Source: Novosphingobium lentum NBRC 107847
GTDB taxonomy: Bacteria > Pseudomonadota > Alphaproteobacteria > Sphingomonadales > Sphingomonadaceae
Assembly (NCBI RefSeq): GCF_001590965.1
Contig: NZ_BCTW01000021.1
Location: 17,009-81,008 of the forward strand
Reading direction: 5' to 3'
DNA length: 64,000 nucleotides
Each line of letters begins with the position of its first letter. Positions within the stretch are counted from its first letter, which is position 1. The position numbers and the translations under genes are program-made. Under the pieces are notes generated by a model, which worked only from the letters and a program-made list of their open reading frames with translations, was not told where the DNA came from and did not search any database. Below, piece after piece: positions 44,377 through 54,534 of the stretch.

Positions 44377-44496
44377 GGCGATCTTCCCCGGCTCTGTCGT
44401 GCGCGATGAACTTGTGTCGCGCCCTTATAATTTTATGTCGTGTTCGTGAAGTAATAATTCACATGCTATACGAGCGACCCGCACCGGGCAAGCACG

Positions 44497-45480
44497 TCAC
44501 AACCCTTGCGTCGCCTGCATCGCCAGGTCGAGCGAGCGCAGACGGGCGGCGGGGTCGTACGTCGATCCGGCCAGGATCAGTTCATCGGCCTGCGTGCGAT
44601 CCTGGAACGCGGCGAGCGCGGCACGCACCGTGTCGACGCTGCCGATCGCGCTGGCGTGGCGCATGTGTTCGATCATCTTGCGCGCTGGCGGCGGCAGGCT
44701 GTCACGATAGCCCGCGACCGGTGGCTGGAGCTTGCCGGGGTTGCCGCTGCGCAGCGCGACGAAGCTCTGGTCCATCGACGAAGCCAGCAGCATCGCTTCC
44801 TCATCAGTATCGGCGGCGAATACGTTCATCGCGGCCATGACGTGCGGCTGGGCGAGGCCCGGCGAAGGCTGGAATCGCTCACGGTACAGCGCCAGCGCGT
44901 CATCGAGTTGCGCGGGCGCGAAATGCGAGGCGAACGCATAGGGCAGGCCGAGCATCGCGGCAAGTTGCGCGCCGAACAGGCTCGACCCCAGGATCCACAT
45001 CTCGACCGCCGCGCCCTTGCCCGGCGTGGCCTGCAGCGCCAGCCGCGCATCGCCTTCGAACAGCGCGCGCAGTTCGACCACGTCCTGCGGGAAATCTTCG
45101 GCGGCGCGGTGTATGTCTTTGCGCAAGGCATGGACGATGCGCCCATCCGCCCCCGGCGCGCGGCCCAGGCCGAGGTCGATCCGGCCGGGATAGAGCGCTT
45201 CCAGTGTGCCGAACTGTTCGGCGATCACCAGCGGGTTGTGGTTGGGCAGCATGATCCCGCCCGCGCCGATGCGGATCGTGGTGGTGTCGTGCGCGACATG
45301 CGCCAGCGTGACGGCGGTGGCGGCGCTGGCGATGCCTTCCATGCCGTGGTGCTCGGCAATCCAGAAGCGATGATAGCCCAGCGTCTCGGCATGACGGGCC
45401 AGCGCGGCCGACTGCGCCAGCGCCGCGCCGATCGAACCCCCTTCGATCACCGGGACGAGATCGAGCACCGAAAGTTTCAT
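44497..45480 (-). CDS. Luciferase-like (LLM class) flavin-dependent oxidoreductase
   Basis: This 327-residue TIM-barrel protein has [73 protein letters not shown] and [22 protein letters not shown]. These are the signatures of the YhbW/alkanal-monooxygenase-like subgroup, which uses FMNH2. The substrate is unknown. The TPR protein gene ends 13 bases upstream on the same strand, so the two may be co-transcribed. Confidence 0.9.
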   Translation of the reverse strand: MKLSVLDLVPVIEGGSIGAALAQSAALARHAETLGYHRFWIAEHHGMEGIASAATAVTLAHVAHDTTTIRIGAGGIMLPNHNPLVIAEQFGTLEALYPGRIDLGLGRAPGADGRIVHALRKDIHRAAEDFPQDVVELRALFEGDARLALQATPGKGAAVEMWILGSSLFGAQLAAMLGLPYAFASHFAPAQLDDALALYRERFQPSPGLAQPHVMAAMNVFAADTDEEAMLLASSMDQSFVALRSGNPGKLQPPVAGYRDSLPPPARKMIEHMRHASAIGSVDTVRAALAAFQDRTQADELILAGSTYDPAARLRSLDLAMQATQGL

Positions 45481-45493
45481 GATGGGATACGTT

Positions 45494-46396
45494 TCATGGT
45501 TTGGATGGGGTCACGGGAGCCCCAACGGGCGCGGGCCCCAGCTGTTCCAGATAAGTCTTGGCGGACGCCGCCTCGGGCGTACCCGGCGCGGCGGCGATCA
45601 CCGATTGCCACGACTTTCGCGCCGGTTCGTCATGCCCGGCCAGCGCGGCGATGACCCCGGCTTCGAGGCCGACCGCCGGATCGCGCGGCGCGAGCCGGGC
45701 GGCGACTTCGATATCGCGCTGCGCCCGTTCGAGATCATTGTTGCGGCGCGCCAGCGTGGCCGACAGCAGCCAGCCCTCACCGTCTTCAGGCGCCAGCCGG
45801 TGCGCCTCGTCGAGCGCGTCGCCGGCATCGCCGAGGCGGCCCAGCGCAACCAGCGCCCGCGCCCGGTCGGCCTGCAACGCGCCGAGCTGGAGATTGTCGA
45901 ACGGCCCCTTGAGCGCCAGCGCGCGGTCGAGCAGGCCGATGGCGCGATCGGCATGGCCGCCGAACAGCGCGGCGTTGCCGGCCATGCCCAGCAAGGGCTG
46001 CGCCGATGACGCCTGCGATGCCGGGATCGCGGCGATCGCGGCGGCAAACGCCTGTTCGGCCCCGGCCCAGTCACCGCCGGCGGCGCGGATCTGGCCCAAG
46101 CACTGATTGGGTCCGACTTGCGCCAGCCCCGGCTTGCTGTCGGCGAGCCACGCCCGGGCATAGGCCTCGCCCGCAGCGGGATCGCGTCCTGCCAGCGCCA
46201 TGCATTCGGCCAGCCGGTCCTTGCCCGCAGGCGCCACCAGCGGTGCCTGGGTATCCGTGCCGGGCGCGACTTTGTGGCGATGCGGGATCGGCAGGTCGGA
46301 CGGACGCATCGGCGAAGGATTCGGCCCCGGCTGCAGAACTGTCGCGGCCTGGGCGAATATGGGAACGGGCAGGATCGGCATCGCAGGGTCTTTCAT
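45494..46396 (-). CDS. TPR-repeat protein
   Basis: This 300-residue protein has a weak hydrophobic start ([13 protein letters not shown]) that may be a short signal peptide, a Pro-rich stretch, then TPR-like helical pairs ([80 protein letters not shown]). It is probably a scaffold or assembly protein. The long frame to 46552 overlaps the hydrolase gene; ATG 46396 overlaps the hydrolase stop by four bases and is the likely start. Confidence 0.8.
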   Translation of the reverse strand: MKDPAMPILPVPIFAQAATVLQPGPNPSPMRPSDLPIPHRHKVAPGTDTQAPLVAPAGKDRLAECMALAGRDPAAGEAYARAWLADSKPGLAQVGPNQCLGQIRAAGGDWAGAEQAFAAAIAAIPASQASSAQPLLGMAGNAALFGGHADRAIGLLDRALALKGPFDNLQLGALQADRARALVALGRLGDAGDALDEAHRLAPEDGEGWLLSATLARRNNDLERAQRDIEVAARLAPRDPAVGLEAGVIAALAGHDEPARKSWQSVIAAAPGTPEAASAKTYLEQLGPAPVGAPVTPSKP

Positions 46397-47151
46397 GCGG
46401 CGGCGGGCAAATCCGCCTCCAGCGCTGCGAGCGTGCGCAGCAGCAGCGCGATGTCGCCGGGGCGCGACAGGCGGTGGTCGCCGTCCTTGATCAGGTGGAC
46501 CTGCACATCGGCTGAACGCAGCGCCGCCGCCAGCTTCAGCGCGGTTTCCCACGGCACATCGGGATCGGCCTGCCCCTGCAGCAGCCGCACCAGGCCGTCG
46601 AAGGCGATCTCCTCGTCAAGCACGTGCAGTGCCTCGCCATCGGCCCAGAACCCGGCGTGGGTGGGCGTGGGCGCGGGGCCATAGGCATTGTCCTCGAAGA
46701 TCGTGCGTCCGGCGCGCAGATCGGCTTTCTGCGCCTCGGTAAAACCCCAGTCGGTGAAATCGGGCGCGGCGGCAATACCGACAAGGCCGACGATGCGGCT
46801 CCCGAGCAACTGCGCAAGCAGCACCATCAGCCACCCGCCCATCGACGATCCCGCCAGCACCACGCGGTCGAGCCCGCAGTGCGCGATCACCGCCAGCACA
46901 TCGTCCCGCCAGCGCGAGAGCGTGCCGTCGGCAAAATCACCGGGACTTTGCCCGCAGCCCGAATAGTCGAGCAACAGGCAGGCGCGGCCCGCCGCCGCCG
47001 CCCAATCGAACACCGCCTGCGCCTTGCCGCCCGCCATGTCGGACATATAGCCGGGCAGGAACACGATCGCGGGTCCGCGCCCGGCCAGAAAGCGGTGGGC
47101 CAGCTTGCGGCCATCGGGTCCGTCGCAGAATTGGGCGGGCGATTCGTTCAT
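46393..47151 (-). CDS. Alpha/beta-fold hydrolase
   Basis: This 252-residue enzyme has LPGYMSDMAGGKAQAV, LDYSGCGQSPGDF, nucleophile elbow LAGSSMGGWL and a C-terminal KDGDHRLSRP providing the catalytic His; QADPDVPWETAL supplies the acid. It resembles ABHD10/YheT-like serine hydrolases acting on esters or thioesters. The ATG at 47151 begins the conserved protein; upstream frame residues are not family-like. It is coupled to the TPR gene. Confidence 0.85.
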   Translation of the reverse strand: MNESPAQFCDGPDGRKLAHRFLAGRGPAIVFLPGYMSDMAGGKAQAVFDWAAAAGRACLLLDYSGCGQSPGDFADGTLSRWRDDVLAVIAHCGLDRVVLAGSSMGGWLMVLLAQLLGSRIVGLVGIAAAPDFTDWGFTEAQKADLRAGRTIFEDNAYGPAPTPTHAGFWADGEALHVLDEEIAFDGLVRLLQGQADPDVPWETALKLAAALRSADVQVHLIKDGDHRLSRPGDIALLLRTLAALEADLPAAA

Positions 47152-47431
47152 GTCCGGGCGCGTTTTCCTGCTGAAGTTTACGAAGTTTACACACCCTTGC
47201 GAAAACCCCGCCCCCCTTTCCCAAGCCAAGGAAGCGCCGCAGAACTGGCGGCGGCTGGAGGCACCCTAGCCCGGCGGACCCATTGTAGGAAAGCGCCGCC
47301 TGAAGCTATCTGCGCTGCGTCGCGCCGATACGGTGACGCCGCCCCTTCCGGCGCGCGCGCACTTCTGCCAAAGCGCCCATGGATACCGGCGACCAAGATG
47401 TCGGCGAATTGAAACATATGAGAAGTGCGCA

Positions 47432-49438
47432 ATGTCTCAACTGCTGAAGATCACCCTGCCCGATGGTTCCGTGCGCGAAGTCGCGCCCGGCACCACCCCG
47501 GCGGACATCGCCGCCGCGATTGGTCCGGGGCTGGCCAAGGCCGCGATCGCCGCGCGCGTCGACGGCGAGCTGCGCGACATCATGCGCCCGCTGGACAGCG
47601 ACGCGCAACTGGCGCTGGTGACCGCGCGCGACGAGGTCGATGCGCTGGAACTGGCGCGCCACGATTTCGCGCATGTGCTGGCAGAAGCGGTGCAGGCGCT
47701 GTTTCCCGGCACGCAGATCACGTTCGGCCCTTCGACCGACGACGGCTTCTACTATGACTTCGCGCCGCCGCCGGCGCATGGCCCGTTCACCGAGGAAGAC
47801 CTGCCCGGACTCGAGGCCGAGATGCGCAAGATCATCGCCGCCGACAAGCCGCTGCGCCGCGAAGTGTGGAGCCGCGAGGCGTTGATCGGGCGCTGGCGCG
47901 AACAGGGCGAGACGTTCAAGGCCGAATGGGCTGCCGAATTGCCCGGCGACGAGCCGCTGACGGTGTACTGGTCCGGCGACGACTGGCTCGACATGTGCCG
48001 CGGCCCGCACTTGGCCTCCACCGGCAAGCTCGATCCCGCCGCGTTCAAGCTGACGCGCGTGTCGGGTGCCTACTGGCGCGGCGATCAGGCCAACGCGATG
48101 CTCAGCCGCATCTACGGCACCGGCTGGCTCAACAAGAAACAGCTCGACGCGCACATGGTGCGGCTGGAAGAAGCGGCCAAGCGCGACCACCGCAAGCTGG
48201 GGCAGGAGATGGACTTGTTCCACCTCCAGGCCGAAGCGCACGGCAGCATCTTCTGGCATCCCAAGGGCTACATGATCTGGCGTTGCCTCGAGGCATACAT
48301 GCGGCGCCGGCTGGACGCGGCGGGCTATGTCGAGGTCAAGACGCCGCAGATCATGGACGCCAAGCAGTGGGAGCAATCGGGCCACTGGGGCAAGTACCGC
48401 GAGAACATGTTCGTGGTGCCCGACGAGGTTCCCTCGGGCGAGGACGATGGCCCGGTGTTGACGGGCGAGGCCGATCTCATGGCGATCAAGCCGATGAACT
48501 GCCCGGCGCACGTGCTGATCTTCCGCCAGGGCATCACCAGCTATCGCGAGCTGCCGATCCGCATGGCCGAATTCGGCTGCTGCCACCGCAACGAGCCGCA
48601 CGGCGCGCTGCACGGGCTGATGCGCGTGCGCCAGTTCACGCAGGACGATGCGCACATTTTCGTGCGCGAGGACCAGCTGGTGTCCGAAGTCGCCGATTTC
48701 TGCGACCTGCTCGACCGTGTCTACAAAGACCTGGGCTTCACCGACTACGCGATCAAGCTGGCGCTGCGCCCCGAAAAGCGTTTCGGCAGCGACGCGATGT
48801 GGGACTGGTCCGAACAGTCGATGCGCGACGCGGTCGCCGCCACGGGCCGCAACACGCCCGCATGGGGCTGGGAAGAACTGCCCGGCGAGGGCGCGTTCTA
48901 TGCGCCCAAGCTGGAGTTTCACCTGACCGACGCGATCGGGCGGACGTGGCAGGTCGGCACGATCCAGACCGACACGGTTTTGCCCGAACGGCTCGACGCC
49001 AGCTACATCGGGGAGGACGGCGAAAAGCACCGTCCGGTAATGCTGCACCGCGCGATCCTGGGCTCGTTCGAACGCTTCATCGGCATCCTGATCGAGCATT
49101 ATGCCGGCAAGCTGCCGGTGTGGCTTGCCCCGGTGCAGGCGGTGGTGGCGACGATCGTGTCCGATGCCGACGATTACGCGATGGAGGTGGTCGCGCAGCT
49201 GAAGGCGGCGGGCATTCGCGTGGACAGCGACCTGCGCAACGAGAAGATCAACTACAAGGTGCGCGAGCATTCGCTGCAGAAAGTCCCGCACTTGCTGGTG
49301 GTGGGCAAGCGCGAGGCCGACGAGGGCACCGTGGCGATCCGCACGCTGGGCGAACAGCAGCAGCGCTTCATGCCGCTGGCCGAGGCGATCGCGTTCCTGC
49401 AGGCCGAGGCGACCCCACCGGACTTGCGCGGGAATTGA
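47432..49438 (+). CDS. thrS: Threonyl-tRNA synthetase
   Basis: This 668-residue class II synthetase has a TGS domain ([28 protein letters not shown]), an editing domain ([31 protein letters not shown]), the catalytic core ([45 protein letters not shown]) and the anticodon-binding domain ([32 protein letters not shown]). Start ATG 47432 fits the family; the upstream frame to 47333 does not. The 200-base leader shows no obvious attenuator. Confidence 0.97.
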   Translation: MSQLLKITLPDGSVREVAPGTTPADIAAAIGPGLAKAAIAARVDGELRDIMRPLDSDAQLALVTARDEVDALELARHDFAHVLAEAVQALFPGTQITFGPSTDDGFYYDFAPPPAHGPFTEEDLPGLEAEMRKIIAADKPLRREVWSREALIGRWREQGETFKAEWAAELPGDEPLTVYWSGDDWLDMCRGPHLASTGKLDPAAFKLTRVSGAYWRGDQANAMLSRIYGTGWLNKKQLDAHMVRLEEAAKRDHRKLGQEMDLFHLQAEAHGSIFWHPKGYMIWRCLEAYMRRRLDAAGYVEVKTPQIMDAKQWEQSGHWGKYRENMFVVPDEVPSGEDDGPVLTGEADLMAIKPMNCPAHVLIFRQGITSYRELPIRMAEFGCCHRNEPHGALHGLMRVRQFTQDDAHIFVREDQLVSEVADFCDLLDRVYKDLGFTDYAIKLALRPEKRFGSDAMWDWSEQSMRDAVAATGRNTPAWGWEELPGEGAFYAPKLEFHLTDAIGRTWQVGTIQTDTVLPERLDASYIGEDGEKHRPVMLHRAILGSFERFIGILIEHYAGKLPVWLAPVQAVVATIVSDADDYAMEVVAQLKAAGIRVDSDLRNEKINYKVREHSLQKVPHLLVVGKREADEGTVAIRTLGEQQQRFMPLAEAIAFLQAEATPPDLRGN

Positions 49439-49531
49439 CCAGCAAAGGGATGCTCGAATCAAGGGTAACGCGGAATTAAGCCTCGCGTCGTACATCCACG
49501 CGGTCATTCACCGATACGGACGACCGCCACG

Positions 49532-50470
49532 ATGAGCATGCATTTCCGCGAACTGGCCAAGCAGGCTGCGGCCGACCGCGCGATCACGGCCGAGGAAATC
49601 CTTGGTCTGCGTCGCGAAGGCTGGGCGGACGGGGTGTTCGAAACCGCCGAAGCCGACGCGCTGTTCGCGATCAACGACCTCGTGGCGGATCGCACCCCCG
49701 AATGGGTCGCGTTCTTCGTCGAGGCGCTGTGCGACTACGTCGTCAACGGCACCGCGCCCAGGGGCTATGTCGACGATGCGACCGCGAACTGGCTGATCGA
49801 GCACATGGACCGCGACGGACGGCTCGATTCGGTCGCCGAACTGGAACTGCTGGTCCGGATCGTGGAACGCGCGCTGGTGGTGCCCGATGGCCTGAAGGCG
49901 TATGCGCTGCAGCAGATCGAACTGGCCGTGACCGCCGGCACCGACCCGACGCGCGGCAGTGGCGCCAGCGCGCCGGGATCGATCACCGCGACATCGGCGG
50001 CGCTGCTGCGCCGCATGATCTTTGCCTCGGGCGGCGATCGCCCTGCCGCCGTTAGCCGGGTCGAGGCCGAACTGCTGTTCCGCCTGAAGGACGCGACGCT
50101 GGGCGGCGACAATGCGCCCGAATGGCAGGCGCTGTTCGTGCAAGGGGTGGGCAACTACCTGCTGGCCTATTCCAGCTACGCGCCGTTTTCACGCGAGCGC
50201 GCGGCCGAACTCGAATCGTTCATGGACCAGCCGGGCAGCGGCATCGGCGGCTTCTTCGGACGGATGGCAAAAAGCGATCTGGGCGGGACATGGCAGGGCC
50301 TGTTCGGCCGCAAGCCGCTCGCGCGCGATCGTGAGGCCGAATACGATACCGCCCACGCCATCGACAGCGACGAGACGCGCTGGCTGGACCAGCACATTCA
50401 CGCCGACGGCCAGATCGACGCGCTGGAACAGGCGCTGCTCGATTTCATCGCCGAGGAAACGAAGGGTTGA
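49532..50470 (+). CDS. Unrecognised protein with internal duplication
   Basis: This 312-residue soluble protein consists of two related halves. In the first, a helix with EADALFAINDLVADRTPEWVAFFVEALCDYVVNG is followed by an acidic segment (MDRDGRLDSVAELELL). In the second, EAELLFRLKDATLGGDNAPEWQALFVQGVGNYLLAY and later HIHADGQIDALEQALLDFI match it. The acidic DxDGxxD-type segments look EF-hand-like or TerB-like. It follows thrS by 93 bases. I do not know its function. Confidence 0.7.
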   Translation: MSMHFRELAKQAAADRAITAEEILGLRREGWADGVFETAEADALFAINDLVADRTPEWVAFFVEALCDYVVNGTAPRGYVDDATANWLIEHMDRDGRLDSVAELELLVRIVERALVVPDGLKAYALQQIELAVTAGTDPTRGSGASAPGSITATSAALLRRMIFASGGDRPAAVSRVEAELLFRLKDATLGGDNAPEWQALFVQGVGNYLLAYSSYAPFSRERAAELESFMDQPGSGIGGFFGRMAKSDLGGTWQGLFGRKPLARDREAEYDTAHAIDSDETRWLDQHIHADGQIDALEQALLDFIAEETKG

Positions 50471-50491
50471 TTTTGCCAGCATGACGGCGGG

Positions 50492-50514
50492 CTGTTTCAG
50501 CCTCGCCGAAGCAG
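50492..50514. repeat. CTGTTTCAGC hairpin repeat between convergent genes
   Basis: CTGTTTCAGC, loop CTC and GCCGAAGCAG form an imperfect stem. The sequence is the same as the hairpins at 14685-14707 and 62478-62500 apart from a few bases. It lies between the converging ends of the unknown gene and sufA, where a terminator would be expected. Confidence 0.55.
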
Positions 50515-50516
50515 CA

Positions 50517-50894
50517 TCAGACCGTAAAACTTTCGCCGCAGCCACAGCTGCCCTTGGCGTTGGGGTTGGCGAACACGAACCCGGCGGTGAAATCGTCTTC
50601 CACCCAGTCCATCGTGCTGCCGACCAGATACAGCACCGATCCGCCATCGATGAAGAACGTGCCGCCCGGTGTCTCGATGCGTTCGTCGAACGGCACCGCT
50701 TCGGTCACGTAATCGACCGAATAGGCCAGCCCCGAACAGCCCCGGCGCGGGGTGGAAAGCTTGACCCCGATCGCGCCTTCGGGCGCATCGGCCATCAGAT
50801 CGGCCACGCGCTGTTCGGCCGAGGGGGTGAGGATGACAGCAGCCGGGCGGGCGCGGATCCTGGTTTCAACGCTTTTTATAGCGGAGTCTGGCAT
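50517..50894 (-). CDS. sufA: A-type Fe-S carrier protein
   Basis: This 125-residue protein has the HesB/IscA fold and the three ligand cysteines in RGCSGLAYSVDYV and KGSCGCGESFTV. It transfers clusters from the SufBCD scaffold to target proteins. It starts at TAATG, overlapping the sufT stop by one base, and is the last gene of the suf operon. SufA, IscA and ErpA are hard to separate by sequence; the operon context decides the name. Confidence 0.9.
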   Translation of the reverse strand: MPDSAIKSVETRIRARPAAVILTPSAEQRVADLMADAPEGAIGVKLSTPRRGCSGLAYSVDYVTEAVPFDERIETPGGTFFIDGGSVLYLVGSTMDWVEDDFTAGFVFANPNAKGSCGCGESFTV

Positions 50895-51400
50895 TACAGC
50901 ATCCCCAGTTCGAGGCGGGCTTCGTCGCTCATCTTGGCCGGATCCCACGGCGGATCCCACACCAGGTTGACCTCGGCATCGCCCACGCCGGGCACCGCGC
51001 CGACGCGCAGCTCGACTTCGGCGGGCATCGATTCGGCCACCGGGCAGTGCGGCGTGGTCAGCGTCATGGTCACCGCGACGTGGTTTTCGGGGCTGACGTC
51101 CACGCCGTAGATCAGGCCGAGATCGTAGATGTTAACCGGGATTTCCGGATCGAAAATCTCGCGCAGCGCGGCAACCACGGCTTCATAGATGTCGCCGCCG
51201 GGTTCGCCCGCAGCGGTGCCCGCCGGCTTTTCCGCAAGGAAGCCGTCGAGATAGTCGCGCTTGCGGGTGAGCTTGTCGGTCGCGCTTTCGGCAATGACAC
51301 CGGGGGCGTCAGGGTCTTCGACCCGCGCGCGCGGCGGCGGTTCGACCCCGTCCACTTCCTCGATCCTGATTGTGTCGTTCATTCGGAAATCCTCGCTCAT
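50894..51400 (-). CDS. sufT: SufT-like DUF59/MIP18 Fe-S maturation protein
   Basis: This 168-residue protein has a variable N-terminal extension and a C-terminal DUF59 domain: AVVAALREIFDPEIPVNIYDLGLIYGV, MTLTTPHCPVAESMP with the reactive Cys, and VNLVWDPPWDPAKMSDEARLELG. It helps mature Fe-S proteins. ATG 51400 overlaps the sufS stop (ATGA). A second ATG at 51382, with GAGGA eight bases before it, is equally possible. Confidence 0.9.
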   Translation of the reverse strand: MSEDFRMNDTIRIEEVDGVEPPPRARVEDPDAPGVIAESATDKLTRKRDYLDGFLAEKPAGTAAGEPGGDIYEAVVAALREIFDPEIPVNIYDLGLIYGVDVSPENHVAVTMTLTTPHCPVAESMPAEVELRVGAVPGVGDAEVNLVWDPPWDPAKMSDEARLELGML

Positions 51401-52632
51401 CCGAAAATCTTCAACGTTCGCTCGATCCCGCGCAGCAGCGCGTCGATATCGCTTTCATCGCTGTACACGCCGAAGCTGGCACGCGCCGTCGCGGGCACGC
51501 CCAGATGGTCCATCAGCGGCTGCGCGCAGTGGTGGCCGGCGCGGATCGCCACGCCTTCCTCGTCCAATATGGTGCCGAGATCGTGCGGATGCACCCCCTC
51601 CAGCGCAAAACTGACGATGCCCGCGCTTTGTTCGGGGCCGAACAGCGTCACGCTGTTGTACGCGCGCAGCGCCTCGCGCAAGCGGTGGACCAGCGCGGTC
51701 TCGTGGGCGTGGATCGCAGACAGCCCGATCTGCTCGACAAAGTCGATCGCCACCGCCAGCCCGATCGCCTCGACGATCGCCGGGGTGCCCGCCTCGAACC
51801 GCTGCGGCGGCGGGGCGAACGTGGTGCGCTCGAACGTGACGCGGTCGATCATCGATCCGCCGCCCTGCCACGGCGGCATCGCTTCGAGCAGGTCGGCCCG
51901 CGCCCACAGCGCGCCGATCCCGGTCGGCCCGTAGAGCTTGTGGCCCGAGAACGCGTAGAAATCGCAGCCCAGCGCCCGTACGTCGACCGGCAGCCGCGCC
52001 ACCGCCTGGCACCCGTCGAGCAGCAGTTTCGCGCCGACCATGTGCGCCAGTTCGGCAGCGCGCCCGGCATCGACCAGCGAGCCCAGCACATTGGAAACGT
52101 GCGCGATCGCCACCAGCTTGTGCCGGGGGGTAAGCATGCGTTCGGCGGCGTCGAGATCGATCCGCCCGTCCTCGGTCAGCGGGCAGACGTCGATTTCGAT
52201 CCCGGTCGTCTCGCGCAGCAATTGCCACGGCACGATGTTGGAATGGTGTTCCAGCTGTGACAGCAGCACGCGGTCACCGGCCTTCAGGTTGGTGCGGCCC
52301 CAGCTTTGCGCGACGAGGTTGATCGCCTCGGTCGCGCCGCGGGTGAACACGATCTCGTCCTCGTGCCCGCCGATGAACTTCGCCACGCGGCGGCGCGCTG
52401 CCTCGTAACCCAGCGTCATTTCGGCCGAGCGGGTGTAGACCCCGCGATGCACGGTCGCGTAATCGGCGCCGATCGCGCGCGTCACCGCGTCGATCACCGG
52501 TTGCGGCTTCTGCGCGGTGGCGGCGGTGTCGAGATAGTGCCAGCGGCTGCCGTCGGCGTTGGACAGGCCCGGCCAATCCTCGCGGAAGGTCAGCACGGAA
52601 CCAGTCGCGGACGTGGTGACGGGGGCGTTCAC
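51397..52632 (-). CDS. sufS: Cysteine desulfurase, SufS type
   Basis: This 411-residue PLP enzyme delivers sulfur for Fe-S cluster assembly. It has the PLP lysine in FSGHKLYGPTGIG, QLEHHSNIVPW, and catalytic Cys369 in RAGHHCAQPLMDHLG, the short-loop type II arrangement. The start is GTG 52632, overlapping the sufD stop. No sufE or sufU gene is in the operon. Confidence 0.95.
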   Translation of the reverse strand: MNAPVTTSATGSVLTFREDWPGLSNADGSRWHYLDTAATAQKPQPVIDAVTRAIGADYATVHRGVYTRSAEMTLGYEAARRRVAKFIGGHEDEIVFTRGATEAINLVAQSWGRTNLKAGDRVLLSQLEHHSNIVPWQLLRETTGIEIDVCPLTEDGRIDLDAAERMLTPRHKLVAIAHVSNVLGSLVDAGRAAELAHMVGAKLLLDGCQAVARLPVDVRALGCDFYAFSGHKLYGPTGIGALWARADLLEAMPPWQGGGSMIDRVTFERTTFAPPPQRFEAGTPAIVEAIGLAVAIDFVEQIGLSAIHAHETALVHRLREALRAYNSVTLFGPEQSAGIVSFALEGVHPHDLGTILDEEGVAIRAGHHCAQPLMDHLGVPATARASFGVYSDESDIDALLRGIERTLKIFG

Positions 52633-53363
52633 AGCAACGCCTCCAGCGCCGACAGCGCCGCCTCGGTCAGCACATCCTCGTCGGCCGCGCCGGTGAAGGC
52701 TTCGGCGATGAACGCCTGCAGCATCAGGCGCTTGGCCAGTTCCGGCGGGAGCCCGCGCGATTCGAGATAGAACAGCCCGGCGGCGTCCAGCTCACCCACC
52801 GCGCAACCGTGCTCGCACTTGACGTCGTCGGCATAGATTTCCAGCTCGGGCCGCGCGTTGGCGGTGGCGGTGCGGGTCAACAGCATCGCCCGCACCGACT
52901 GGCCCGCGTCGGTCCCGTCGGCCCCGCGCGCGACCGCGACTTTGCCCAGATACGTGCCCGTGGCATGGCCACCAAGCACCGAGCGCACCACCTGGCGGCT
53001 GACCGCGTCGGGCGCGGCATGGCGCACTTCGGTCACCAGTTCGAGCACCTGTTCGCCGCCGCCCAGCTGCGCTGCGCCGATGTGGAACTGCGCCGCCTTG
53101 CCCAGCGTCACGGTCACCGCGATGCGGCCATAAGCGCGGCCGACGTTGAGCACGCGCAGATCGAACGACCCGCCATCGGCCACCGTGATCGCCAGTTCGC
53201 GCGCCTGCGCCGCGCTGCCATCGGCGACGATCGCCAGCGCACCGGTTGCGCCCGCCGCCACTTCGATGATCTCGGGCGCCAGCGGCCACAGCGGCGCCAG
53301 CGCATCGAGATCGGCGTAGCGGAACGCCTCGTCGCGCCGGGTGGGCAGGGCGAGTGCCGTCAT
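52629..53363 (-). CDS. sufD: SufD, short alphaproteobacterial form
   Basis: This 244-residue SufB/SufD-family protein has VLNVGRAYGRIAVTVTLGKAAQFHIGAA in the beta-helix part and the C-terminal ARPELEIYADDVKCEHGCAVGELDAAGLFYLESRGL with the conserved cysteine-histidine region. It is much shorter than enteric SufD (about 420 residues) because the N-terminal helical domain is lacking. It forms the SufBC2D scaffold. The start overlaps the upstream stop (ATGA). Confidence 0.9.
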   Translation of the reverse strand: MTALALPTRRDEAFRYADLDALAPLWPLAPEIIEVAAGATGALAIVADGSAAQARELAITVADGGSFDLRVLNVGRAYGRIAVTVTLGKAAQFHIGAAQLGGGEQVLELVTEVRHAAPDAVSRQVVRSVLGGHATGTYLGKVAVARGADGTDAGQSVRAMLLTRTATANARPELEIYADDVKCEHGCAVGELDAAGLFYLESRGLPPELAKRLMLQAFIAEAFTGAADEDVLTEAALSALEALL

Positions 53364-53794
53364 CGTCCGGTTTCCCGAACGCGCGTCGCAACACGTGGGG
53401 GCGGGCGCGTGCCGGCAAGGATCTCGATCGCCAGCGCGCGGTTGCGAGCGATGCAGGGCTTGCCGGCGTCGAGCAGCGTGGCGAGACGCGCCTTCTTCTC
53501 GTCGATGGACCCCGCCCCGTCCTCGATCGCCGCCACCTGGCTTACCTTCGGCGCAAAGCAGGCCTGGATCGCGCGACAACCGATGGTGTCGAGCCGCACG
53601 TCGCCGGTGGACCTCGCGGTGGCGCAGGCAACCCCTGCGGGTTCGATCCGCCATTTGCCGCGCCACGTTTCCATTTTCGCCTTCAGCGCCAGTTCGCTGC
53701 GGTGCGCGGTGGGCGCAACCACGTGCGGCTTGCCCGCCGCTGCGTGATGCGGCGGAGCGGCCGTCAGCGCGAGGAGGAACAGCACACTGCTCAC
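53360..53794 (-). CDS. Small exported protein inside the suf operon
   Basis: This 144-residue protein has a short hydrophobic N-terminus (SSVLFLLALTAAPPHHAAA) that looks like a signal peptide, followed by a basic domain with four cysteines (GVACATA, GCRAIQACFAPK, KPCIARN). I do not recognise the family. GTG 53794 overlaps the sufC stop (GTGA), and its own stop overlaps the sufD start (ATGA), so it is translated with the operon although probably exported. Why a secreted protein lies here is unclear. Confidence 0.7.
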   Translation of the reverse strand: MSSVLFLLALTAAPPHHAAAGKPHVVAPTAHRSELALKAKMETWRGKWRIEPAGVACATARSTGDVRLDTIGCRAIQACFAPKVSQVAAIEDGAGSIDEKKARLATLLDAGKPCIARNRALAIEILAGTRPPPRVATRVRETGR

Positions 53795-54534
53795 GCCGCC
53801 ACCGCCTCGTAGCCGTGCTCTTCCAGCTGGTGCGCCAGTTCGGGACCGCCCGACTTGACGATGCGCCCGCCGGCCAGCACGTGGACGAAATCGGGCTTCA
53901 CGTAATCGAGCAGCCGCTGGTAGTGCGTGATCAGCAGCACCGCCTTGTCGGGCTTGCGCATGATCGCGTTGATGCCTTCGCCGACGATGCGCAAGGCATC
54001 GATGTCGAGCCCGCTGTCGGTTTCATCCAGCACCGCAAGGCTGGGGTCGAGGATGCCCATCTGGACCATCTCGGCGCGCTTCTTCTCGCCGCCCGAAAAG
54101 CCGACGTTTACCGGGCGCTTGAGCATGTCCATGTCCATGCGCAGCAATCCGGCTTTCTCGCGCGCCAGCTTGAGGAATTCGCCGCCCGACAGCGGCGCCT
54201 CGCCGCGCGACTTGCGCTGCGCATTGGCGCTTTCGCGAAGGAATTGGACGAACGACACGCCCGGAATCTCGACAGGGTACTGGAAGCCCAGGAACAGCCC
54301 GGCAGCCGCGCGTTCGTGCGGAGCCAGAGCGAGAATATCCTGCCCATCGAGCGTGGCCGTCCCGCCGGTCACGTCATACCCGGGCCGCCCGCCCAGCGTA
54401 TAGGCCAGCGTCGACTTGCCCGCACCGTTGGGGCCCATGATCGCATGGATCTCGCCCGCGTTGACGGTGAGGCTGAGGCCCTTGAGGATCGGCTTGTCGG
54501 CGACCGTGGCGGAAAGGTTATCGATGTGGAGCAC
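53791..54534 (-). CDS. sufC: Fe-S assembly ATPase SufC
   Basis: This 247-residue ABC-type ATPase has Walker A GPNGAGKST, signature FSGGEKKRAEM, Walker B LAVLDETDSGLDIDAL and the switch His (LLITHYQRLL). It powers the SufBCD scaffold. The start is GTG 54534, overlapping the preceding TAG by one base (TAGTG). It is separated from sufB by the DUF559 gene. Confidence 0.95.
   Translation of the reverse strand: MLHIDNLSATVADKPILKGLSLTVNAGEIHAIMGPNGAGKSTLAYTLGGRPGYDVTGGTATLDGQDILALAPHERAAAGLFLGFQYPVEIPGVSFVQFLRESANAQRKSRGEAPLSGGEFLKLAREKAGLLRMDMDMLKRPVNVGFSGGEKKRAEMVQMGILDPSLAVLDETDSGLDIDALRIVGEGINAIMRKPDKAVLLITHYQRLLDYVKPDFVHVLAGGRIVKSGGPELAHQLEEHGYEAVAA

Noticed and set aside
39523..44409. 1628-codon open frame on the plus strand opposite the glutamate dehydrogenase
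   Set aside because: Its composition is Arg/His/Gln-rich with no domain, while the minus frame is a full-length, motif-complete glutamate dehydrogenase. High GC suppresses stops in the antisense frame.
47306..49507. 733-codon minus-strand open frame opposite thrS
   Set aside because: The plus strand encodes a complete threonyl-tRNA synthetase; the antisense frame shows no recognisable fold or plausible start.
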